DNA of 18,645 nucleotides, taken from JBHIEE01 sp046760445. GTDB lineage: Bacteria > Acidobacteriota > Aminicenantia > JdFR-78. The translations under genes were made by a program, and so were the position numbers. The notes below the pieces were generated by a model. It was given only the letters and a program-made list of their open reading frames with translations. It did not search any database and was not told where the DNA came from. The stretch spans positions 1 to 18,645 of the forward strand of contig JBHIEE010000051.1 of NCBI GenBank assembly GCA_046760445.1. The letters run 5' to 3'. Shown here in pieces: positions 13,236 to 18,645 of this stretch. Every line of letters starts with the position of its first letter. Position 1 is the stretch's first letter.

Positions 13236-13251
13236 GGATAGGCTACCGCCC
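13236..13251 (-). promoter_or_regulatory. Second ops-like motif GGGCGGTAGCCTATCC
   Basis: The same core GGCGGTAG as at 11568-11583, in the same (transcribed) orientation, with a single difference over 16 bp. Like that copy it has an A-run next to it on the plus strand (a T-run on the minus strand) and then a heptamer array. It lies upstream of the MNT/HepT remnants and the NusG-like gene. Confidence 0.35.
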
Positions 13252-13349
13252 TAAGGGTAATTTTGAGTTTTAAATTTTTCACTGTTTCTGCTTCTACTTC
13301 TGCAATGAGATTCAACTTGTAAAAGAGTATCCGCTCAATTTTGAAATTC

Positions 13350-13381
13350 TTTCTGACCCCTTTGCTTTCTGACCCCTTTGC
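13350..13381. repeat. Perfect 16-bp tandem duplication
   Basis: TTTCTGACCCCTTTGC occurs twice in direct contact (13350-13365 and 13366-13381), so the minus strand carries GGGGTCAG twice. GGGGTCAG words are common in dispersed repeats of some bacteria, but no transposase is present here. Confidence 0.8.
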
Positions 13382-13462
13382 TTTTTACCACCAAACACAA
13401 GTTTTCTTTATATTTTTATCAAAATTTTTTAATTTTGTAAAGGGAAATGATTAACCTAGAAT

Positions 13463-13532
13463 GGTAAAATGTGAAATGTAAAATGTGAAACGAAAATCGG
13501 AAAATGTGAATGGTGAAATGTGAAATGTGAAA
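13463..13532. repeat. Heptanucleotide array, 10 units
   Basis: Ten phased heptamers dominated by TGTGAAA and TGTAAAA, with GGTAAAA, CGAAAAT, CGGAAAA, TGTGAAT and GGTGAAA variants. Confidence 0.85.
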
Positions 13533-13557
13533 CTAATTGTTAAATTGCTAAGTAAGC

Positions 13558-13620
13558 TGTAAATTGTGAAATGAAAAAGGTGAAAAGTAAAAGGTGAAAT
13601 GAAAAAGGTGAAATGTGGGG
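13558..13620. repeat. Heptanucleotide array, 9 units
   Basis: Nine phased heptamers. The run alternates GGTGAAA with TGAAAAA or AGTAAAA, so it also contains a partial 14-bp higher-order period. Between here and the tRNA (13621-13722) nothing is recognisable. Confidence 0.8.
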
Positions 13621-13722
13621 GTAGGGTGAAGCTCTTGTAATGAGCGCAGTCGAATTATTAGCTTTGCATGTTTGCTTAGGAGATGTCTTTAAGTTCTTAT
13701 TGAAAAGGAATTAACTTTTATG

Positions 13723-13796
13723 TGGCTGGGAAGCAGGGACTCGAACCCCGATTCCATGATCCAGAGTCATGTGTCCTACCATTGAACGACTTCCCA
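13723..13796 (-). tRNA. tRNA-Gln (anticodon CUG)
   Basis: The minus strand folds into a full cloverleaf. The acceptor TGGGAAG pairs with CTTCCCA, the D-stem is GTTC/GGAC, the anticodon stem is CATGA/TCATG, and loop CTCTGGA gives anticodon CTG (13764-13762), reading CAG glutamine codons. The variable region is 4 nt and the T-loop is TTCGAGT. The first pair is U1-A72, as typical of bacterial tRNA-Gln, the discriminator is G, and CCA is encoded (13725-13723). It follows guaB by 65 bp and may be cotranscribed. No repeat of its 3' end elsewhere in the window suggests an integration event. Confidence 0.95.
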
Positions 13797-13861
13797 GCAC
13801 AAATATTATTATAAAGTTCGGCTTAAAAAAGTCAAGCTGATTGAAACTGTAATTTACTAAT

Positions 13862-15322
13862 TTACTCAAGTCTATAATTAGGGGCTTCCTTGGTGATAAT
13901 CACATCATGGACATGACTTTCCCTTACCCCAGCAGGAGTGATTTTAATGAATTTTGCTTTTTCCTGAAGTTCTTTTATTGTCCGACTGCCTGCATATCCC
14001 ATCCCAGCTTTTAACCCACCAACCATCATCTGAATTATTTTACTTACACTTCCTTTATAAGGCACCCGGCCTTCAATTCCCTCTGGTACTAATTTGCTTT
14101 CACTTAGAATTTCTTCTTGAAAATAACGGTCTTTGCTTCCTTCTTTCATTGCTCCAATAGAGCCCATCCCGCGGTAAAGTTTATAGGATCTTCCTTGATA
14201 GATAACAATCTCACCAGGAGATTCGTCAGTGCCTGCCAGTAGACTGCCAATCATTATTGTATTTGCACCAGCAACTATTGCTTTAGTAATATCACCAGAG
14301 AATTTTATTCCTCCATCAGCGATAACTGGAATATTATATTTTTTGGTTACCTGATAAACATCAGCAATGGCAGTGATCTGAGGAATACCTATCCCTGTTA
14401 CTACACGGGTAGTGCAGATGGAGCCTGGCCCCACACCAACTTTTACTCCATCCACTCCAAGACTGATTAATTCTTCTGCTGCTTCAGTTGTGCCAATATT
14501 ACCAGCAATTAAATCCTTATCCGGGAACTCTTTTTTTAGTATTTTTATTGTTTCTAAAACTTTTTTTGAATGACCATGAGCAGTATCAATCACTAAAACA
14601 TCCGCCTTGGCTTCTACCAGGGCTTTGGCTCTTTCTAAGGTTTCTTTGCCGACTCCTAAAGCAGCCCCAACTCTTAATCTTCCAAACTCGTCTTTGTTGG
14701 CGTTAGGATATTGGATTCTTTTTAAAATGTCCTTATAAGTAATTAGTCCTTTTAAATTAAAATTTTCATCCACAACTAGAAGTTTTTCAATTTTATGCTG
14801 GTGGAGTATTTTTTCAGCCTCCTGAAGGGAAGTTCCCACTGGGACAGTAATTAGGTCCTTGGTCATAATTTCCTTAATAGGTAGATTTAACCGAGTTTCA
14901 AATCTTAAATCACGGTTAGTTAAAATACCAACCAGTTTTTTTCCTTCAGTAATTGGGAGACCCGAAATTTTATATTTTTTCATTACTTCCAGGGCTTGGT
15001 AAATTTTGTCTTCTGGAGACATGGTGATGGGGTCAACAATCATTCCGCTTTCTGATCTTTTAACCTTGTCTACTTCTTCAGCCTGTCTTTTAATTGGTAA
15101 ATTACGGTGGATGATACCAATTCCCCCTAACTGAGCCAGAGCAATAGCCATTTTTGATTCAGTTACTGTATCCATTGCTGAACTGACGATTGGAATATTA
15201 ACTTTAATCTTAGTAGTTAATTGGCTGGTTACATCTGTCTTTGCTGGAATGACCTCTGATTTAGCAGGTAAGATCAAGACATCATCAAAAGTTAAACCCT
15301 CTTTTATGTTTTTTTCTAACAT
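13862..15322 (-). CDS. guaB: Inosine-5'-monophosphate dehydrogenase
   Basis: The 486-residue protein is a full-length bacterial IMPDH, which oxidises IMP to XMP with NAD+ in the first committed step of GTP synthesis. GLTFDDVLILPA opens the TIM barrel (residues 9-20). Two CBS domains occupy about 95-205 (VDPITMSPEDKIYQALEVM and IMTKDLITVPVG). The catalytic loop GVGPGSICTTRVVTG contains Cys303, and DGGIKFSGDITKAI, GSLLAGTDESPGE and YRGMGSIGAM complete the active site. It ends normally with HDVIITKEAPNYR. The start ATG 15322 is preceded on the minus strand by AAGGGG with a 9-nt spacing. A weak hairpin with GAACCC and GGGTTC arms lies at about 15365-15387 in the leader. It is cytoplasmic and a housekeeping gene. 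Confidence 0.98.
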   Translation of the reverse strand: MLEKNIKEGLTFDDVLILPAKSEVIPAKTDVTSQLTTKIKVNIPIVSSAMDTVTESKMAIALAQLGGIGIIHRNLPIKRQAEEVDKVKRSESGMIVDPITMSPEDKIYQALEVMKKYKISGLPITEGKKLVGILTNRDLRFETRLNLPIKEIMTKDLITVPVGTSLQEAEKILHQHKIEKLLVVDENFNLKGLITYKDILKRIQYPNANKDEFGRLRVGAALGVGKETLERAKALVEAKADVLVIDTAHGHSKKVLETIKILKKEFPDKDLIAGNIGTTEAAEELISLGVDGVKVGVGPGSICTTRVVTGIGIPQITAIADVYQVTKKYNIPVIADGGIKFSGDITKAIVAGANTIMIGSLLAGTDESPGEIVIYQGRSYKLYRGMGSIGAMKEGSKDRYFQEEILSESKLVPEGIEGRVPYKGSVSKIIQMMVGGLKAGMGYAGSRTIKELQEKAKFIKITPAGVRESHVHDVIITKEAPNYRLE

Positions 15323-15423
15323 TAGTCCTTACCCCTTACTTCTAAATGAGCCTTTTCATCTTTCGGAACCCCATACTGACAAGGGTTCTTTGACTCTATT
15401 TTTCAGTTTCACCTCCACATAAA

Positions 15424-15458
15424 CTGAAATCCTAAATCCGAAATCCTAAATCCGAAAC
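15424..15458. repeat. Heptanucleotide array, 5 units, CCKAAAT subtype
   Basis: Five phased heptamers: CTGAAAT, CCTAAAT, CCGAAAT, CCTAAAT, CCGAAAC. The period and A-rich half match the other arrays, but the words form a distinct subfamily. A related CTAAATCCGAA word lies at 18493-18505 next to the other GC palindrome. Confidence 0.75.
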
Positions 15459-15466
15459 AAATTCTG

Positions 15467-15482
15467 TCCCGAGTGCTCGGGA
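15467..15482. repeat. GC palindrome TCCCGAGTGCTCGGGA
   Basis: Seven-bp arms TCCCGAG/CTCGGGA around TG, embedded in AT-rich repeat DNA between secA and guaB. A near-identical palindrome lies upstream of secA at 18471. No T-run follows on the transcribed strand, so it is not a classical terminator for secA. Confidence 0.7.
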
Positions 15483-15608
15483 AAAATGTTCAAAACTATA
15501 TAAAATGCACCAGAACACCAGAAACTTGTTTAGTAATGTAAAAATGTTTAGAATTTTGGTCATTTGGATTTTGATATTGTTTAGAATTTCGATATTAGAA
15601 TTTAGGAT
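15483..15608. other. Non-coding AT-rich spacer with recurring TTTAGAATTT words
   Basis: The stretch contains several degenerate copies of words such as TTTAGAATTT, TTTTGATATTG and TTCGATATTAG, with no ORF or RNA fold that I can support. It is part of the 382-bp secA-guaB spacer. Confidence 0.4.
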
Positions 15609-15680
15609 TTAAACTCCCTCCTTATCCATTATATTGATATTGAAATCCCTATATACTTTAAAAATATCTTTTCTGGTCAT
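15609..15680 (-). CDS. Possible 23-residue small protein or gene start remnant
   Basis: A 24-codon ORF (ATG to TAA) starts 25 nt after the secA stop. It has a GAGGA ribosome binding site 7 nt upstream and encodes a charged peptide beginning MTRKDIFKVYRDFNINI. A second ribosome-binding-like string, AAGGAGGGAG, lies over its last codons, but repeat DNA with no ORF follows. It may be a true small protein, or the surviving beginning of a gene truncated by repeat expansion. No family is recognised. Confidence 0.35.
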   Translation of the reverse strand: MTRKDIFKVYRDFNINIMDKEGV

Positions 15681-15704
15681 TTGAAAGTCCTCAAGTTGAA
15701 TATA

Positions 15705-18356
15705 TTATCTTGCCTTTTTCTTTTTTCTTTTGCTCGGTATGATTGCTCTTGCTTGGCGCGGTTTTCCACCAGAGAAAGATTGAGGAGCGGGAGCAGAAAC
15801 AGCTTGAGCTTGAGGATAAGGATTAACTGCTGGTCGATGATAAATAGCTTGAGGCGCTTCTTTCCTCACTTGTTCTTCTTGGGGCATTGGTTGAATCATA
15901 TATAAATAACGAATACTTTCTTCTTCTATTCGGTCCATCATTGCCTGAAACATATCATAGCTTTCTTTTTTATATTCAACCAGTGGGTCTCTTTGGCCGT
16001 AGCCCCGCAGTCCTATTCCTTCCTTTAAGTAATCCATGGCTAATAAGTGGTCTTTCCACTGAGAATCTATCACCTGAAGCATAATTATCCGCTCAAACTC
16101 TCTCATTCTCTCGGAGCTTAAATCCTCTTCCTTTTTTTGGTAGAGTTCTTTAAGACGGGAGAGAATTAGCTCTCTCAGTTCTTGATAGCCAATTGTTTTC
16201 CAATTTATATCCAATTCATTAAGGTCAAAAATAAATTGAGTAATTAGAGCCTTTCTTAAGCCTTCTATGTCCCAATCCTCAGGGTCTTTATTTTGATTGG
16301 CGTGAAGATCGAGAATCCAGTCAAGTAAGTCTTCGATTAACTGCTGAATATTTTCTTTTAGGTTTTTACCTTCCAGGATTTCTCGCCGCATAGAATAAAT
16401 GGTTTCTCTTTGTTTATTCATTACATCGTCATATTCCAGGAGGTGCTTTCTAATAGAGAAATTCTGGGCTTCCACTTGTTTTTGAGCGCGCTCAATTGCT
16501 TTGGTAACCATTTTGTGTTCGATGGGAATTCCTTCTTGCATGCCTATTCGAGCCATTAAACCCGAAATTCTGTCACTGCCAAAAATACGCATTAAATCGT
16601 CTTCTAAGGAAATATAAAATCGGGATGATCCGGGATCACCCTGTCGGCCAGCTCTTCCTCGCAGCTGATTATCTATTCGTCTTGCTTCATGTCTTTCTGT
16701 ACCAATTATATGGAGACCTCTCTTTTCAACTACTCTTTTATGGTCTTCCCCGGTAATTTTCATTGCTTCAGCTAAAGCTTTTTCCCATTCTTCCTGGCTC
16801 GCTTTTTTAGGGTCAAGTCCTTTTTTCTTGAGAAATTCCTTGGCTAAAAATTCGGGATTACCGCCCAAAATAATATCTACTCCCCGGCCAGCCATATTAG
16901 TGGCAATGGTTACTGCGCTTGATCTTCCTGCCTGAGCAATAATTACTGCTTCTTGTTCATGATATTTAGCATTTAATATCACATGTTTTATTTCTTTTTT
17001 TCTTAGCAGAGAACTCAAATGTTCAGAATTTTCAATCGAGATTGTTCCTACTAAAACTGGTTGACCCCTTTTATGACATTCTTCAATTTCTCGAACTACT
17101 GCTTCCCATTTTTCCTTCTTAGTTCGGTAGATTACATCTTGATATTCGTATCTGATAAGAGGTTTATTAGTTGGAATAACAACTACATCTAAATTATATA
17201 TTGCGCTAAATTCAGCTGCTTCTGTAGCTGCTGTTCCGGTCATTCCAGCTAATTTTTTATACATTCGGAAATAATTCTGGAAAGTAATTGAAGCTAAGGT
17301 TTGATATTCTTCTTCAATTCTTACTTTTTCTTTTGCTTCCAGAGCCTGGTGAAGACCATCACTGTATCTTCTTCCGGGCATTAATCGCCCGGTAAATTCA
17401 TCAACAATAATTACTTTGCCGTCTTTAACCATATAGTCTACATCTCGTTTAAATAAATGATGAGCTTTGAGTGCCTGGTTAATGTGATGGACCAGATCCA
17501 TATGCTTTAGGTCATATAGATTGCTAACCTTTAAGAACTTTTCTCCTTGGGCAACTCCTTCTTCAGTTAACACAACAGTTCTTGTTTTTTCATCTACCTG
17601 AAAATGTTCATTTTTTCTCAATCGCCGCACCAAATTATCTATGCGATAATAAAGAGAAGTTGACTCCTCAGTTGGTCCGGAAATAATAAGAGGAGTTCTT
17701 GCTTCATCAATTAAAATGCTGTCTACCTCGTCAACAATAGCGTAATTATAACCTTGCTGAACGAGATCTTCCAGCCTGAATTTCATATTATCTCTCAGGA
17801 AATCAAAGCCAAATTCATTGTTTGTTCCGTACGTGATATCTGCTTGGTAAGCAGCTTTCCTCTCAGCATCGTCTATCCCATGCTGAATTGTGCCTACAGT
17901 TAAACCCAAAAATCTATATATTGGACCCATCCATTCAGTATCTCGGCGCGCAAGATAGTCATTAACAGTAACAATGTGAACGCCTTTACCCTCGAGAGCG
18001 TTTAAATAGGCAGGAAGAGTAGCCACCAAAGTTTTTCCTTCCCCAGTTTTCATTTCAGCTATTTTCCCTTGATGAAGGACAACTCCTCCCATTAACTGGA
18101 CATCGAAGGGACGCATATTTACGGTTCTTTTTGCTACCTCACGCACTACAGCAAAGGCTTCGATTAGCAAATCATCTAAAGTTGCTCCTTGTTCTAATTT
18201 TTGTTTGAATTCAGCTGTTTTAGCTTTAAGTTGGGCGTCAGTTAATTTTGAAATTTTAGGTTCTAATTCATTAATGCGATAAACATAGGGCTGTAACTTC
18301 TTTAAATCTCGCTCGTTTTTTGTGCCAATTATTTTTTTAAGAATGAATTTTACCAT
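15705..18356 (-). CDS. secA: Preprotein translocase ATPase SecA
   Basis: The 883-residue protein is the SecA motor, which drives secretory proteins through SecYEG using ATP. The DEAD-type motor starts with Walker A MKTGEGKT (residues 102-109). Also visible are VNDYLARRD, YGTNNEFGFDFLRD, the Walker B DEVDSILIDEARTPLIISG, DEFTGRLMPGRRYSDGLHQA in the preprotein-crosslinking region, NMAGRGVDIILGG, and RGRAGRQGDPGSSRFYISLEDDLMRIFG in the second RecA-like domain. The helical scaffold follows. The C-terminal tail is Pro/Ala/Gln-rich and ends in a Lys/Arg cluster (KRKKKKAR). The usual CxCxSGKK zinc-binding tail, which contacts SecB and lipids, is absent. No Shine-Dalgarno is visible, and a close promoter suggests a nearly leaderless message. 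Confidence 0.98.
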   Translation of the reverse strand: MVKFILKKIIGTKNERDLKKLQPYVYRINELEPKISKLTDAQLKAKTAEFKQKLEQGATLDDLLIEAFAVVREVAKRTVNMRPFDVQLMGGVVLHQGKIAEMKTGEGKTLVATLPAYLNALEGKGVHIVTVNDYLARRDTEWMGPIYRFLGLTVGTIQHGIDDAERKAAYQADITYGTNNEFGFDFLRDNMKFRLEDLVQQGYNYAIVDEVDSILIDEARTPLIISGPTEESTSLYYRIDNLVRRLRKNEHFQVDEKTRTVVLTEEGVAQGEKFLKVSNLYDLKHMDLVHHINQALKAHHLFKRDVDYMVKDGKVIIVDEFTGRLMPGRRYSDGLHQALEAKEKVRIEEEYQTLASITFQNYFRMYKKLAGMTGTAATEAAEFSAIYNLDVVVIPTNKPLIRYEYQDVIYRTKKEKWEAVVREIEECHKRGQPVLVGTISIENSEHLSSLLRKKEIKHVILNAKYHEQEAVIIAQAGRSSAVTIATNMAGRGVDIILGGNPEFLAKEFLKKKGLDPKKASQEEWEKALAEAMKITGEDHKRVVEKRGLHIIGTERHEARRIDNQLRGRAGRQGDPGSSRFYISLEDDLMRIFGSDRISGLMARIGMQEGIPIEHKMVTKAIERAQKQVEAQNFSIRKHLLEYDDVMNKQRETIYSMRREILEGKNLKENIQQLIEDLLDWILDLHANQNKDPEDWDIEGLRKALITQFIFDLNELDINWKTIGYQELRELILSRLKELYQKKEEDLSSERMREFERIIMLQVIDSQWKDHLLAMDYLKEGIGLRGYGQRDPLVEYKKESYDMFQAMMDRIEEESIRYLYMIQPMPQEEQVRKEAPQAIYHRPAVNPYPQAQAVSAPAPQSFSGGKPRQARAIIPSKRKKKKAR

Positions 18357-18364
18357 TTTTATTT

Positions 18365-18393
18365 ATTAAAACAGAAGTCAAGATAAAAGTCAA
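18365..18393 (-). promoter_or_regulatory. Predicted secA promoter
   Basis: Minus-strand TTGACT (18393-18388), a 17-bp spacer and TTTAAT (18370-18365). The -10 box ends 8 nt before the ATG at 18356, so transcription would begin within about 0-2 nt of the start codon. Confidence 0.55.
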
Positions 18394-18470
18394 TTAAACT
18401 CAGTTGAATTAAGGGGCTCCTATCCAGTTTGTGTTAGCAATATATCCCCATAGCAATGATTAAATCTCAA

Positions 18471-18486
18471 TCCCGAGTACTCGGGA
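18471..18486. repeat. Perfect 16-bp palindrome TCCCGAGTACTCGGGA
   Basis: It is fully self-complementary and differs by one base from the element at 15467-15482. It lies upstream of the secA promoter. The two copies thus bracket secA. Confidence 0.75.
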
Positions 18487-18520
18487 CGAAAATTCTAAAT
18501 CCGAATATCAAATGAATGAT

Positions 18521-18570
18521 ATTGAGATTTATTGAAACTCATTGAGATTCTTTGAGATTTATTAAGATGC
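18521..18570. repeat. Decanucleotide array, 5 units
   Basis: Five phased 10-bp units: ATTGAGATTT, ATTGAAACTC, ATTGAGATTC, TTTGAGATTT, ATTAAGATGC. This is a period class not seen elsewhere in the window. Confidence 0.75.
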
Positions 18571-18586
18571 TTAATCTTACTCCTTC

Positions 18587-18618
18587 CTAGTCTCCCAATC
18601 TCCTATTCTCATAGTCTC
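18587..18618. repeat. Octanucleotide array, 4 units
   Basis: Four phased 8-bp units: CTAGTCTC, CCAATCTC, CTATTCTC, ATAGTCTC. It sits near the window edge after the 10-bp array. No gene is visible from 18357 to the end. Confidence 0.65.
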
Positions 18619-18645
18619 AGATTTTTCATTTGTCATTTGAGTTTT

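Noticed and set aside
9673..13620. CRISPR array interpretation of the repeat blocks
   Set aside because: Units are 7 or 9 bp and contiguous, with no unique spacers and no cas genes nearby.
13723..13796. tRNA-Gln as an attachment site for a mobile island
   Set aside because: No second copy of the tRNA 3' end is visible in the window and no integrase gene is present.
15467..15482. Intrinsic terminator for secA
   Set aside because: On the transcribed strand the T-run precedes the hairpin instead of following it.
15609..15680. Release factor 2 frameshift leader after secA
   Set aside because: The ORF ends with TAA rather than the regulatory TGA, the peptide does not resemble RF2, and the next frame closes within a few codons.

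Overview
The window is AT-rich bacterial DNA in which every recognisable gene lies on the minus strand, so transcription runs from high to low coordinates. Housekeeping genes (secA, guaB, tRNA-Gln) lead into a nucleotide-sugar and cell-surface polysaccharide locus. The gene content suggests an uncultivated Gram-negative-type bacterium. The repeat-filled spacers resemble those of some candidate phyla, but the sequence alone does not fix the lineage.

Layout in transcription order: (1) 18356-15705 secA, then a possible 23-residue ORF and repeat DNA, then guaB (15322-13862) and tRNA-Gln(CUG) (13796-13723). (2) 13722-12914, about 800 bp of repeat DNA: four phased heptanucleotide arrays, a 62-bp three-stem palindrome, an ops-like motif and a 16-bp tandem duplication. 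(3) 12913-9778, a toxin-antitoxin-like nucleotidyltransferase/HEPN region. It holds a wrecked MNT antitoxin followed by the N-terminal half of a HepT toxin, an RfaH/NusG-type antiterminator gene, an intact MNT-HEPN pair, and an intact MNT followed by the C-terminal half of a HepT. (4) 9642-2689, enzymes matching the five-step UDP-ManNAc3NAcA pathway: WbpA-, WbpB+WbpD- (one fused protein), WbpE- and WbpI-like. These are interrupted by a DUF559 gene, a four-helix-bundle (S23-type) gene and a TIGR04076 gene. (5) 2637-1, a tightly coupled trio: a sugar epimerase/dehydratase, a second DegT-family aminotransferase and a partial Rossmann-like protein that leaves the window.

Inferred working model: WbpA oxidises UDP-GlcNAc at C6, the WbpB half oxidises C3, WbpE transaminates C3, the WbpD half N-acetylates, and WbpI epimerises C2. 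The NusG-like protein may keep polymerase processive through this long locus. Its gene is bracketed by two copies of a motif with the 8-bp ops core GGCGGTAG, in the transcribed orientation.

The strongest unexplained structure is in the spacers. They are largely built of degenerate tandem arrays with strict periods, mainly 7 bp (consensus near YGKRAAN) and 9 bp, with minor 8- and 10-bp arrays. One heptamer array lies in frame inside the wbpE-like gene and adds peptide between conserved motifs.
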